Assembly (NCBI RefSeq): GCF_005405365.1
Contig: NZ_BJDX01000002.1
Span: 186,001 to 250,000 of the forward strand
Direction of reading: 5' to 3'
DNA length: 64,000 nucleotides
Source: Enterococcus xiangfangensis
Lineage (GTDB): Bacteria > Bacillota > Bacilli > Lactobacillales > Enterococcaceae
Below are positions 24,541 through 32,568 of the stretch, in pieces. Both the position numbers and the translations under genes were made by a program. The notes under the pieces were generated by a model that did not search any database, was not told the origin of the DNA, and saw only the letters and a program-made list of their open reading frames with translations. How positions within the stretch are numbered: the stretch's first letter is position 1; each line of letters begins with the position of its first letter.

Positions 24541-25746
24541 ATGAAAAAGAATCATTTTGGCGCTCTTTCTGCTGGACAAGAAACAAAACGTTTTAGAATG
24601 TGGAAAAGCAAAAAAACTTGGGTTTTCGGAGCAACTGTTTTAGTAACTTTAGGTGTTGCAGGCGCAACACAAGCAAGTGCTGATGAAATTACTACATCTG
24701 AAAATGGTGCTGGAGTAATCGTAGAACAAAAAAATGCTTACGATAACACAGATACTGATGCAGCAAATGATCGTGAAATCACTTATTCACAAAATGGTGA
24801 AGGTGTATCAACAACTGAAGATTATTACACAGAAAACGGTGCTGGGGTAGCCGTAGCAGAAAATGATGCTTACGACAATACAGATACTGATACAGCAAAT
24901 GATCGTGAAATCACTTATTCACAAAATGGTGAAGGTGTATCAACAACTGAAGATTATTATACAGAAAACGGTGCTGGAGTAATCGTGGCAGAAAAAGATG
25001 CTTACGACAATACAGATACTGATGCAGCAAACAACCGTGAATTCACTTATTCAAAAAATGGTGACGGCGTATCAACAACTGAAACGTATTATTCAGAAAA
25101 TGGTATCGGTGACTTTGTAGAAGCAAAAGATTTCTACGATAACACAGACGCTGATGCAACAAACAACCGCGAATTCACTTATTCAAAAAATGGTGACGGC
25201 GTATCAACAACTGAAACGTATTATTCAGAAAATGGTATCGGCGAATTTGTGGAAGAAAAAGATGCCTATGACAATACAGATGAAGCAACAGACAACAATC
25301 GTGAGTTCAATTATTCAGAAAACGGTGTTGGGACATCTGTAGAAGCAGAAGACTTCTACGATAACACAGATGCTGATACAACAAATGATCGTGAAATCAC
25401 TTATGCTCAAAATGGCACAGGCGTATCCGTTACTGCAGATGATTTCTATGATAATACTGTAGTAACAGCAGACGATGTAGTTACAACACCAGCTAAAGCT
25501 AAAGAAGATACTAAAGTAGTTGCAACAGCAACACCAGCTAAGGCAGAAGCTAAAGTAGTTGCGACAGCGGCTCCAGCTAAAGCAGAAGCTAAAACTGAAG
25601 CTAAAACAGTGGCAGCAGCTAGCGAAGCAACATTACCAAAAACTGGTGAAACAACAAATACTGGAATGGTTGCTCTTGGAGCTATGATTCTTGCAACTAC
25701 AGCAGTCGGCGTTGTTGCGGTGAAATCACGTAAAGAAGAATTTTAA
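24541..25746 (+). CDS. Repeat-containing LPXTG cell-wall-anchored surface protein
   Basis: 401 residues from ATG 24541; ATG 24535 is too close to the AAGTGGGG ribosome site. The signal region FRMWKSKKTWVFG, followed by a hydrophobic stretch and ASADE, is of the KxYKxGKxW type. From about residue 60 there are five repeats of roughly 44 residues, each with ENGxGxxVxxxxxYDNTD, (N)xREITYSQNG-like and GVSTTExYY segments. An Ala/Lys-rich stalk (TPAKAEAKVVATA) follows. LPKTG begins at residue 365, followed by a hydrophobic helix and a KSRKEEF tail, so sortase should anchor it. The ligand is unknown. The repeats are acidic and rich in Asp, Asn and Thr. Confidence 0.9.
   Translation: MKKNHFGALSAGQETKRFRMWKSKKTWVFGATVLVTLGVAGATQASADEITTSENGAGVIVEQKNAYDNTDTDAANDREITYSQNGEGVSTTEDYYTENGAGVAVAENDAYDNTDTDTANDREITYSQNGEGVSTTEDYYTENGAGVIVAEKDAYDNTDTDAANNREFTYSKNGDGVSTTETYYSENGIGDFVEAKDFYDNTDADATNNREFTYSKNGDGVSTTETYYSENGIGEFVEEKDAYDNTDEATDNNREFNYSENGVGTSVEAEDFYDNTDADTTNDREITYAQNGTGVSVTADDFYDNTVVTADDVVTTPAKAKEDTKVVATATPAKAEAKVVATAAPAKAEAKTEAKTVAAASEATLPKTGETTNTGMVALGAMILATTAVGVVAVKSRKEEF
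24700..25440 (+). repeat. Five tandem repeats of about 132 bp within the LPXTG gene
   Basis: Repeat units of about 44 codons begin at each ENG(A/I/V)G motif. The first three are nearly identical in DNA and the later ones more diverged. The fifth is shortened, lacking the GVSTTExYY part. Such tracts change copy number readily by recombination. Confidence 0.85.
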
Positions 25747-25775
25747 TAATTTTTGCTGATAGTAATCGAGTAGCA

Positions 25776-25819
25776 GAAATTACCTCCTTGCAAAACGAAG
25801 CAAGGAGGTAATTTTTTGA
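25776..25819 (+). terminator. Terminator of the LPXTG gene
   Basis: AATTACCTCCTTGC pairs with GCAAGGAGGTAATT around a short loop, followed by T6. Confidence 0.92.
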
Positions 25820-25849
25820 AAAAAATGGTTAAATGAGGAGAACGAAAGC

Positions 25850-26608
25850 ATGGATTGGACGAATCAGAAAGGTTCAGCTTTTGATCTGAATGCTGGTGAG
25901 CTGACTGAAATAAATTCAGAAGTGTTAACAAATTTAGTTAGTGAAGAGACTCTTTTACGGGTTAGTCAAAAAATATCTCAAGAGACGCATGCGCGCATCA
26001 ATGACTATCGAAAAGACAAGCACTTGGAGGAATATAAGTGGGATTCTTATATCCAAGCAGGGGCTGATCTTCGTGGAAAAGAGATCTTAACGACACCGAC
26101 AAGCACTCGTCCTAATGGAGAAGAAGGAATGGATGCCCCATACGATTTTGGTTACCCCAGAGAAAAGCTTATTCAGATGGAAGCTATTACAAGTTTAGCC
26201 AGCAATAGTTTAAAATGGCTGATTCAAAATGGTAGTCGAGAAATATTTCGCCTCCTTTTGCAAAATGATCCTCGATTTTTATTGGAGGACGATTCGACAG
26301 AAAGCGCGGTGGGCGTTCACATTGCTGAAACTGTTGATAATTATTTTATGGGTGCAGTTTATCTAGCTGGAAAGGAAAAAGAGCAAACTATTACTAAAAT
26401 TGACCGTTCTCAGTTGGTTGAAGCCTATAATTATTCTAGCGATTTAATTGAATTAGAATATTCGCCTTATTCATGGGGAAAGCTGATGCTCGCAAAAGCA
26501 GAGGCAATGGAGATCTATCGAAAAAAAGAAACCAGCCAAGCAGAAATTGATCAAGCGGCTAAAAAACTTTTACGAACAATCGTTGATCTAAGTCCGTATG
26601 AACAATAA
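25850..26608 (+). CDS. CAP/SCP-like protein related to SEC10/PgrA surface proteins, without signal peptide
   Basis: 252 residues; AATGAGGAG lies before the ATG. Residues about 45-150 have the pattern of CAP/SCP-like domains in SEC10/PgrA surface-exclusion proteins (ARINDYRKDKHLEEYKWDSY, then ALADLRGKEI-like and HIAETVDNYF). The C-terminal 70 residues resemble a FIVAR-type helical module (QLVEAYNYSSDLIELEYSPYSW). The protein begins MDWTNQKGSAFDLN with no signal and has no anchor. It could be a cytoplasmic relative or a truncated surface protein. The gene lies directly after the LPXTG gene but behind its terminator. Confidence 0.5.
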   Translation: MDWTNQKGSAFDLNAGELTEINSEVLTNLVSEETLLRVSQKISQETHARINDYRKDKHLEEYKWDSYIQAGADLRGKEILTTPTSTRPNGEEGMDAPYDFGYPREKLIQMEAITSLASNSLKWLIQNGSREIFRLLLQNDPRFLLEDDSTESAVGVHIAETVDNYFMGAVYLAGKEKEQTITKIDRSQLVEAYNYSSDLIELEYSPYSWGKLMLAKAEAMEIYRKKETSQAEIDQAAKKLLRTIVDLSPYEQ

Positions 26609-26615
26609 AACAAGC

Positions 26616-26662
26616 AAAAATTCCAACAAAAAAAGCTGTCATCGCTTTTTTTGTTGGAATTT
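26616..26662 (+). terminator. Terminator of the CAP-like gene
   Basis: AAAAATTCCAACAAAAAAAGC pairs with GCTTTTTTTGTTGGAATTTTT around a short loop. The tails allow termination in either direction. Confidence 0.9.
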
Positions 26663-26695
26663 TTCGTTTTGGTTTCTTAAAGATCGGTTACAAAG

Positions 26696-26741
26696 AAAAA
26701 AAATTTGGCACAAGCGCTCAAATTGAGTAACTTGTGCCAAA
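26696..26741 (-). terminator. Terminator of the 71-aa minus-strand gene
   Basis: On the minus strand TTTGGCACAAG pairs with CTTGTGCCAAA around a 17-base loop, followed by a T-rich run. Confidence 0.85.
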
Positions 26742-26755
26742 TAGTATCAACTTTT

Positions 26756-26971
26756 TTAGATCTCATTCATCCAATACGTGCGATCGATTGACTCAACGAA
26801 AATCTCAAAATGGGTCGTGTCAGCTTCAACGATATGAGTAACGCCGTGTACTAAGAAAAATTTATCGGGTTGTCTTAGTTGCAGCGTGTCACCTACAGAG
26901 GGAATCAAGGCAAGGTCTAATGCTCGTTCTTCTTTACCGGTAAGAATATTTTTTAAACTAATTTTATACAT
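26756..26971 (-). CDS. Hypothetical protein, 71 aa
   Basis: GGAGGAAAAAG precedes the ATG and a terminator follows the stop, so this is a genuine small gene. The product looks like a small beta-rich domain (YKISLKNILTGKEERALDL, DTLQLRQPDKFFLVHGVTHI). I do not recognise its family. Confidence 0.65.
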   Translation of the reverse strand: MYKISLKNILTGKEERALDLALIPSVGDTLQLRQPDKFFLVHGVTHIVEADTTHFEIFVESIDRTYWMNEI

Positions 26972-27446
26972 ACTTTTTCCTCCAATTACACTTGTTCATA
27001 GACCTAGTGTACCATAGAAAAGAGCAGTAAATAAATTTTATAATAAATGAGAATGGACAAGTAGAAAAAGCCATATTCATAGGAATTTAGCGCTCAAAAA
27101 AGCCGTCGTAGGGCAACGACGGCTGGAGTCCTGGGAAGGAACTCGAATAAACAAATGAACTACTGTAACTTTAACGGATAGTCTAATGAGTTACAAGAAA
27201 AATGCTCAGCGACAAGTAAAATAATTTCAAATAATGAACGGCACATCACTTAATTAGTTGAAATCTTTCAAAGAAAGAATTGTATGATTTTGGAGAAATC
27301 TTTTTTAAGAGCCCTTTCTGACAAATTTTGTTATTGAAAAAAGGGGTATTCTATAAGATAATCCGCCCTTGTCAGCGATTGAAAAGTTGGTTTCGTTTCA
27401 CAGATTGCTAGTTTTCCTTTATAATTTAATAAAGGAGGCGGTTCCA
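26972..27446. other. Gene-free stretch before the first UspA gene
   Basis: No supportable gene. The one feature seen is a 10-bp hairpin at 27099-27122 (AGCCGTCGT/ACGACGGCT), followed by T6 in the minus direction. It would terminate a minus-strand transcript, but no minus-strand gene precedes it, so a small RNA is possible. Confidence 0.4.
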
Positions 27447-27878
27447 ATGGTTAGCAGACACAAAAATATTTTAGTGGCAGTTGATGGATCAAAACACTCT
27501 GAACAAGCTTTTGACGAAGCCGTTGAGGCGGCTAAGCGTGATGATGCTAAATTGAATGTTATTTCAATTATTAATGACAGCGAGCTTTCTACTAGCGCTT
27601 TTTCATTTAGCAAGATCTATGCAGCGGAAAAAGAACAGGTGGAAAAAGAATTATTGAAAAAAATTCATGATGCAACGAGCAAAGAATTAGACAATGTGGA
27701 GCCTTTTGTTGAGCTAGGCAGCCCAAAAGAAAGAATCATTGAATTTGCTAAAGACAATGAGATCGACTTGATTTTTCTTGGGGCTACAGGTAAAGGAGAG
27801 ATCCGATTAGCACAAATTGGTTCAACTGCAGCCTATGTCGTGAACCATGCACCTTGTAGTGTGACCGTCATTCGCTGA
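27447..27878 (+). CDS. Universal stress protein UspA family, copy 1
   Basis: 143 residues from ATG 27447, behind AAAGGAGGCGG. The single Usp domain has the N-terminal KNILVAVDGSKHSEQAF and the nucleotide-binding loop GATGKGEIRLAQIGSTAAYV near the C-terminus (G-2x-G-9x-G-S/T pattern), so it is of the ATP-binding type. Usp proteins are cytoplasmic and help cells survive starvation and redox or acid stress. This is the first of four paralogues within 6.2 kb. Confidence 0.9.
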   Translation: MVSRHKNILVAVDGSKHSEQAFDEAVEAAKRDDAKLNVISIINDSELSTSAFSFSKIYAAEKEQVEKELLKKIHDATSKELDNVEPFVELGSPKERIIEFAKDNEIDLIFLGATGKGEIRLAQIGSTAAYVVNHAPCSVTVIR

Positions 27879-27982
27879 GCGGGTTAGCCAGTTCATTTTA
27901 TGGAAGTAGTTGAAAAATTTAGTCATTTAAATTGACCGGTAAAAGATCAATTATAAAAAGTATGGAATAGGAGGTAAAGATT

Positions 27983-28411
27983 ATGAGTAGTAAATATAAA
28001 AATATTATGGTTGCTGTTGATGGTTCAGATCAGTCAGAAGGGGCATTTTTTGAAGCAATCGGTGCAGCCAGACGGAACGAAGCAAAATTGTATGTGGTTC
28101 AAATAATTGATGATTCCAGCATTCTAGTAAACAGTGCACAACCAATGAATGAAATTTTAGCAGAAGAGTCTCAACGCACAAAACAATATTTAGAAAAGTT
28201 GGCTGAGCGAGGACATTATCAAAACATGGAAACTGTTCAATATGTCGGTAATCCTAAAAAAGCACTGACGGAAGAATTACCGGAAAAATATAATATCGAT
28301 TTGATCTATGTCGGTGCAACCGGAAAAGGACGTTTCCAACGGTTACTAGTCGGTTCTACAAGCGGATATATTGTAAATCATGCACCATGCAACGTAATGG
28401 TCGTAAGATAA
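27983..28411 (+). CDS. Universal stress protein UspA family, copy 2
   Basis: 142 residues, TAGGAGG before the ATG. It begins KYKNIMVAVDGSDQSEGAF and has GATGKGRFQRLLVGSTSGYI as the ATP-binding loop. It follows copy 1 by 104 bases with no clear terminator between, so the two may be co-transcribed. It differs from copy 1 mainly in the variable middle part. Confidence 0.9.
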   Translation: MSSKYKNIMVAVDGSDQSEGAFFEAIGAARRNEAKLYVVQIIDDSSILVNSAQPMNEILAEESQRTKQYLEKLAERGHYQNMETVQYVGNPKKALTEELPEKYNIDLIYVGATGKGRFQRLLVGSTSGYIVNHAPCNVMVVR

Positions 28412-28576
28412 AAAATAAGAGAAAGCGATCCAAGACAGCTTCAAGAAATTTCAGTTTATTTCTGAAGCAATTGGAACACTACTTATTCGGAAAAAGGAGT
28501 TGTGACAATTTTTTTGCCACAATTCCTTTTCTTATTTGCTGACAAGCAACTCATTGAAATAGTAATTATAAATAAA

Positions 28577-28613
28577 AAAGGCACCTACCGTGGATTCACA
28601 GCAGGTGCTTTTA
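28577..28613. terminator. Hairpin terminator between copy 2 of UspA and the 49-aa gene
   Basis: AAAGGCACCT pairs with AGGTGCTTTT around a 17-base loop. A and T tails on either side make it bidirectional. Confidence 0.75.
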
Positions 28614-28647
28614 ACGCAAATTCGCGTCTTTCATTGGGAAGTCACTC

Positions 28648-28797
28648 CTAATTCGTTTTTTGCAATTCTTGTACCGCTTTTTCAATCGTTACGCCAGTTG
28701 CTACACGTTTTTGATCGTTCTTGTCAAAAACAATAAAAAGATTCAAATCAGTATCCAGTGTGACACGGTATTGCATGTTTGTGTTATCGAATGTCAT
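28648..28797 (-). CDS. Small hypothetical protein, 49 aa
   Basis: A 50-codon frame with AAAGGAG nine bases before the ATG. The product (MTFDNTNMQYRVTLDTD, then NLFIVFDKNDQKRVATGV) looks like a small beta-hairpin domain followed by a helix (TIEKAVQELQKTN). A terminator follows the stop. The family is not recognised; codon use resembles its neighbours. Confidence 0.6.
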   Translation of the reverse strand: MTFDNTNMQYRVTLDTDLNLFIVFDKNDQKRVATGVTIEKAVQELQKTN

Positions 28798-29057
28798 AAT
28801 CATTCTCCTTTCTTAATATGACGAAAGGCAACTATTACGTTGATAACGAAATTCCACTTATAAATATAACATAGAATTTGAAATTCTACTAACAAAAAGT
28901 TTGTAAACGGTTTATATCAACTGTTATTTATCAATTGCTTAATGATTGTTCTTTAAAAGCATTAAAAAAGTAAAAATCCGAAAATCAACTCGTTTTCTTT
29001 ATTGAAATCTTGGATAATCGTATAATTTTTAACAAATGCTAAGTGATAGGTGATGGT

Positions 29058-29786
29058 ATGAAAAGAGTTATTCTTTTAATGATTCTTCTGGTAGGAGCTG
29101 TCGGGGCTATTTATTTAAGTAAAGAAAAAAATGAAGTCGCTGAGATCGTCAAAGTGATCGAGCAGCCGCAGCCAAAAGAAAAAATAATGTTGGATGTACC
29201 ATTAGAAAATCAATTTTCCGGTGAGGCACTAGGCAATGGTTGTGAGGTTACTGCATTGTCAATGCTGTTGCGCTATTACGACTATGATATCAATAAAAAT
29301 AAATTGGCTGCTGAGTTGGATTATCAACCACTATACACCGCATCAGGCAAGCATGGAAATCCCCATTTAGGTTTTGTAGGAGAAATTACCGGTGGAGATG
29401 GTACGATGGGCGTTGCTGTTGAACCAATCGCAAAATTAGCAAAAAAATATGTGAACGAGGACTATCGAGTCGTCGCAAGCAAAAAGCTATCCTTTAACGA
29501 AATGATAAAGGTTATTGCTAACGGTACACCAGTCTGGATTATAGCGACAGTAGATTTTCAAGTACCGACAAAGCATGATTTTATGCAATGGGAGACGGAT
29601 CAAGGAACTATGCGTGTCACGGCACTGATTCATTCGGCAGTCATCACGGGTTTTGATCGTTCAAAAAAAATCGTGTACGTGAATGATCCACACGGCTATC
29701 ACAACCGTAAAGTTTCTTGGACTGATCTTGAAAAAATTTATGATCAAATGGATCGGCAATCACTTTATTTAGAAAAAATAGACTAA
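29058..29786 (+). CDS. C39-family (C39_2-like) exported cysteine peptidase
   Basis: 242 residues from ATG 29058. Residues 1-20 are a signal or anchor (MKRVILLMILLVGAVGAIYL). The catalytic cysteine is in ALGNGCEVTALSMLLRYY, the histidine in LIHSAVITGFD and the Asp/Asn position in VYVNDPHG, as in Peptidase_C39_2 proteins. There is no ABC transporter domain, so this is a stand-alone extracytoplasmic papain-like hydrolase, possibly acting on peptides or cell-wall cross-bridges. The neighbours give no substrate clue. Confidence 0.82.
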   Translation: MKRVILLMILLVGAVGAIYLSKEKNEVAEIVKVIEQPQPKEKIMLDVPLENQFSGEALGNGCEVTALSMLLRYYDYDINKNKLAAELDYQPLYTASGKHGNPHLGFVGEITGGDGTMGVAVEPIAKLAKKYVNEDYRVVASKKLSFNEMIKVIANGTPVWIIATVDFQVPTKHDFMQWETDQGTMRVTALIHSAVITGFDRSKKIVYVNDPHGYHNRKVSWTDLEKIYDQMDRQSLYLEKID

Positions 29787-29902
29787 CTATTTGACGTTTC
29801 GAATGAATTCGAAGTGTTTTTTCTGTCGATCAGATAAATCATTGGGAATGAAGCACTAAATAAATAAAAAATACTTTTGAAAAAAATGTCGTCTGTTTTG
29901 TC

Positions 29903-29933
29903 TTGACCTTCACGTTACGTCAAGGTGTAAGAT
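29903..29933 (+). promoter_or_regulatory. MerR-type promoter with 19-bp spacer and dyad
   Basis: TTGACC (29903-29908) and TAAGAT (29928-29933) are 19 bases apart, the long spacer typical of MerR-family promoters. The spacer contains the dyad ACCTTCACG-TTA-CGTCAAGGT with a single mismatch per arm. It probably drives and autoregulates the MerR/TipAS gene at 30075, leaving a leader of about 135 bases. Confidence 0.75.
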
Positions 29934-30074
29934 ATTTCTTGTCAGGTAGAACTAGTAAAATAGTACGGATCAGTAAGTGAAAAATTGTTTCATCAATGAT
30001 TGCGCTAGATTGATGAAGGATGCAGTAAAAGGCTTCATTTGGAGCAAATAAAACTGGCTGTAAGAGGGGATAAG

Positions 30075-30830
30075 ATGAATTATACAATTAAACAAATGGC
30101 GGAAATTTCAGGTGTCAGCCCACGAACGTTGCGATTTTATGATGAACGTTCATTATTGAAGCCCGCTTTTTTAAGTGAAGCAGGCTACCGGATGTATACC
30201 GAAAAAGAAGTCGATCGACTGCAACAAATTTTATTATACCGTTCAATGGAACTCCCGTTAAAAACAATCAAAGAACTGATTGATCGGCCTGACGAAAAAA
30301 TTCAAGAGACGTTGCTTCAACAAAGAAACCAACTAGAACAAAAACGCCAAGAGTTGGATCACTTGCTGCAAGTCCTTGATAATACTTTGCGTTACTATAA
30401 AGGAGAGATTAAGATGACAAATAAAGAAAAATTTGAAGCGTTCAAACAAGAAAAGCTAGCAGAAAACGAAGAAAATTATGGTCAAGAGATTCGTGAAAAA
30501 TATGGAGAAGCAGCAGTGGAAGAGTCAAACCAGCGCTGGCAAAATATGAGTGAATCCGATTATCAAAAGTTACAAGAAACTGAAAGAACACTGATTAAGA
30601 AACTCACTCAGTATCTTGAGTCAGAAGAACTCCCTAGTGAACTAGCAGAAGAAATCTATTCTTTGCATAAGTCTTGGCTGCAATTTAGCTGGAAAGAATA
30701 TTCTGGCGAGGCACACAAAGGGCTAAGTGAAATGTATCTAGCAGATGAACGCTTCACACATTATTATGACGATAAAAGTGGTCAAGGTGCTACTGAAGCG
30801 CTCTATCAAATTATTCAATACTATGCATAA
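30075..30830 (+). CDS. MerR-family regulator with TipAS antibiotic-recognition domain
   Basis: 251 residues from ATG 30075 (AGAGGGG upstream). Residues 1-70 form the MerR winged helix (YTIKQMAEISGVSPRTLRFYDE), about 75-110 a coiled-coil dimer helix, and about 120-251 a TipAS domain (KFEAFKQEKLAENEENYGQEIREKYG is its helix pattern; DERFTHYYDD its end). TipAL-like proteins bind multidrug-type ligands such as thiopeptides and activate transcription by untwisting long-spacer promoters. A promoter of exactly that type lies upstream, so autoactivation is likely. Confidence 0.88.
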   Translation: MNYTIKQMAEISGVSPRTLRFYDERSLLKPAFLSEAGYRMYTEKEVDRLQQILLYRSMELPLKTIKELIDRPDEKIQETLLQQRNQLEQKRQELDHLLQVLDNTLRYYKGEIKMTNKEKFEAFKQEKLAENEENYGQEIREKYGEAAVEESNQRWQNMSESDYQKLQETERTLIKKLTQYLESEELPSELAEEIYSLHKSWLQFSWKEYSGEAHKGLSEMYLADERFTHYYDDKSGQGATEALYQIIQYYA

Positions 30831-31270
30831 TGCTGAATCAGTAGTAGAGTCGCTGAGTAAAATAGGATTCAAAAAAACTGCACAAATACTAATTATCTAC
30901 AATTAAGAAGTCGTGATAGATCACGGCTTTTTTATATTAAAAAACAGTTTCTTACACGGCAGAATAAAGTCACTAATTGTCTAATTTAATTTCTGTTAGA
31001 GAAACTTATAGTTACTTTCTCAACAAACAGCAGAGCTTTTTTAATGTCAGTCAAAAAAATCAAAAATCATAAAAGAATTATCAAATTAGGATTAAAAAAT
31101 CAGAATTGTAAGTCGCATTCAATTAGCAGATTGATTTGTTAAATCTCTTGGCATGTAAGGCTTTTTTTGGACATCCTTCGTTTAATGAAAAAAATAACTA
31201 GAAAGCGCTTTATAATTACTGTACAAAAGTATCTTTGATTCGATACAATGGAGAAAAGGGGGGCTTTATT
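30831..31270. other. Gene-free stretch with the terminator of the MerR gene
   Basis: AAGTCGTGAT/ATCACGGCTT at about 30907-30933 with T6 ends the MerR transcript. The remainder is AT-rich and shows no gene. A TATAAT-like box (31210-31217 area) may belong to the third UspA gene. Confidence 0.45.
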
Positions 31271-31696
31271 ATGAAAGAATCGTACCAAAAGATACTTGTC
31301 GCAGTAGATTCATCTGACCAGGCACGTCGCGCATTTCAAGAAGCAATCGAAGTTACTCGCAGGAACCATGCACATTTGTATATTTTGATGGTATCAGATA
31401 CCAATCGCTTGGGTGCTGAACCTTATGCTGTAGATCATGTTATAAAAGAGATGCACAAAGCATCAAGTGCTGTAATCGAATCGTTAGAAAAATCGATTCC
31501 AGAAGATATTGCTTATACCTCAGTCATGAATGAAGGAAATCCTAAAGCTGAGATTGTCACTTATGCTGAAGAACAAGGAATCGACTTGATTTTGATGGGC
31601 GCAACCGGTACAGGAACCTTTTCACGTTTGCTCTTAGGTTCAACGACAGCTTATGTAGTCAATAATGCTCTTTGTAACGTGATGGTTGTTCGATAA
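31271..31696 (+). CDS. Universal stress protein UspA family, copy 3
   Basis: 141 residues from ATG 31271, behind AAAGGGGGGC. It begins SYQKILVAVDSSDQARRAF and carries GATGTGTFSRLLLGSTTAYV as the ATP-binding loop. It is monocistronic, with a hairpin (AAGAGGCTGTG/CACAGTCTCTT) after the stop. Confidence 0.9.
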   Translation: MKESYQKILVAVDSSDQARRAFQEAIEVTRRNHAHLYILMVSDTNRLGAEPYAVDHVIKEMHKASSAVIESLEKSIPEDIAYTSVMNEGNPKAEIVTYAEEQGIDLILMGATGTGTFSRLLLGSTTAYVVNNALCNVMVVR

Positions 31697-31707
31697 TTTT
31701 TTAAAAA

Positions 31708-31745
31708 TGTAGGAAGAGGCTGTGTTATCACAGTCTCTTAATTTA
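31708..31745 (+). terminator. Terminator after UspA copy 3
   Basis: An 11-bp stem AAGAGGCTGTG/CACAGTCTCTT around a 4-base loop, followed by an A/T-rich tail rather than a pure T run. Confidence 0.65.
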
Positions 31746-31810
31746 TTTAAAGCAGTACTATTTTTTTATTTTTAAGTCTCAATCGAATGGCTCTTCATTA
31801 ATTAGTGAGC

Positions 31811-32065
31811 TTATTCAAGTATTGTTGATTTTTTTCGTGTATGAATCCCTTTGAAAACGAGTTCATCTTCTTTACGTTCAAACTGAAAACAGATATCTTT
31901 TTTTCGGCCGGTCTTTTTGGCAGGAATAACAAAATAATCACGATTTTCAGCATCCATCTTAGTAGTGATTTGATTCAAAAATAGTGCTAACGGAAGCGAA
32001 TCTTTTACTAAGGAATCATATGTTCGATAAAAAATTTCAACAGAATCTGGACTAATCATAGACAT
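31811..32065 (-). CDS. Hypothetical protein, 84 aa
   Basis: ATG 32065 lies six bases after GAGGTG, favouring it over ATG 32071 and earlier codons. The product begins MSMISPDSVEIFYRTYDSLV and has a basic C-terminal half with KKTGRKKDICFQF. Soluble; no family recognised. Confidence 0.55.
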   Translation of the reverse strand: MSMISPDSVEIFYRTYDSLVKDSLPLALFLNQITTKMDAENRDYFVIPAKKTGRKKDICFQFERKEDELVFKGIHTRKKSTILE

Positions 32066-32149
32066 GGTCATCACCTCAATAATAGTATACGAACATTTGT
32101 TCGAAAAGTAAAGTTGCAATTGAATCCCTTGTTAAATAAACTACGTAAA

Positions 32150-32188
32150 AAAAAGAAACTTCTATCTGAAAAATAGAAGTTTCTTTGA
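32150..32188. terminator. Bidirectional terminator
   Basis: AAAGAAACTTCTAT pairs with ATAGAAGTTTCTTT around a short loop. It ends the 37-aa minus-strand gene and can also stop plus-strand transcripts. Confidence 0.85.
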
Positions 32189-32190
32189 GA

Positions 32191-32304
32191 TTATCTTGTC
32201 AAAATAAAGTAGACAGTGAGCCAAAAAAGCAGACAGGCTCCAAAGATTATCCGAATGACGACATGTTTTGGTTGGCGATAAAGCCACTGATAAAATTTTT
32301 TCAT
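32191..32304 (-). CDS. Single-span membrane peptide, 37 aa
   Basis: AAAAAGGA precedes the ATG by five or six bases and a terminator follows directly. The peptide has a basic N-terminus (MKKFYQWLYRQPKHVVIR) and one membrane helix (IIFGACLLFWLTVYFIL). The family is not recognised. The size and layout are those of small membrane regulators or of a type I toxin, but nothing further supports a toxin role. Confidence 0.5.
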   Translation of the reverse strand: MKKFYQWLYRQPKHVVIRIIFGACLLFWLTVYFILTR

Positions 32305-32424
32305 AAAAATCCTTTTTATTGTCTCTAGTAGAGAAATTTGTTCCAGTAAAAATGCTAACGCAATCTAAGAAGGAAGTAAAGGCTAAGAACACAACTTAAA
32401 TCGCGCAAATGTATCAGATTAGAG

Positions 32425-32508
32425 CGTGGATGGTTGGAATCGAACCAACACCTCTGTCTTAAATGCGGACTACTTCATTGAACGAGTAAAACACCAAGTT
32501 CACCCACA
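32425..32508 (-). tRNA. tRNA-like element or decayed tRNA
   Basis: On the minus strand TGTGGGTG (5' end) pairs with CATCCACG (3' end) as an 8-bp acceptor-like stem, and a perfect T arm GTTGG-TTCGATT-CCAAC precedes it. A D-loop-like TTGGTGTT is present. The anticodon arm is irregular; the best fit puts GTTCAAT in the loop (anticodon UCA) with one bulged base in the stem. No CCA is encoded. The extra-long acceptor, a variable region of about 20 bases and UCA recall tRNA-Sec, but the element is too irregular to call functional. Confidence 0.45.
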
Positions 32509-32568
32509 AGGATAGTATAATCGAGTCCAAATTATTTTTAAAGCTGATTACGGCTAATTAAAAAAAGA

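Noticed and set aside
32425..32508. Calling the tRNA-like element a tRNA-Leu from the TTAA bases near its middle
   Set aside because: No 5-bp anticodon stem can be formed around those bases, whereas a bulged stem is possible around TTCAA.
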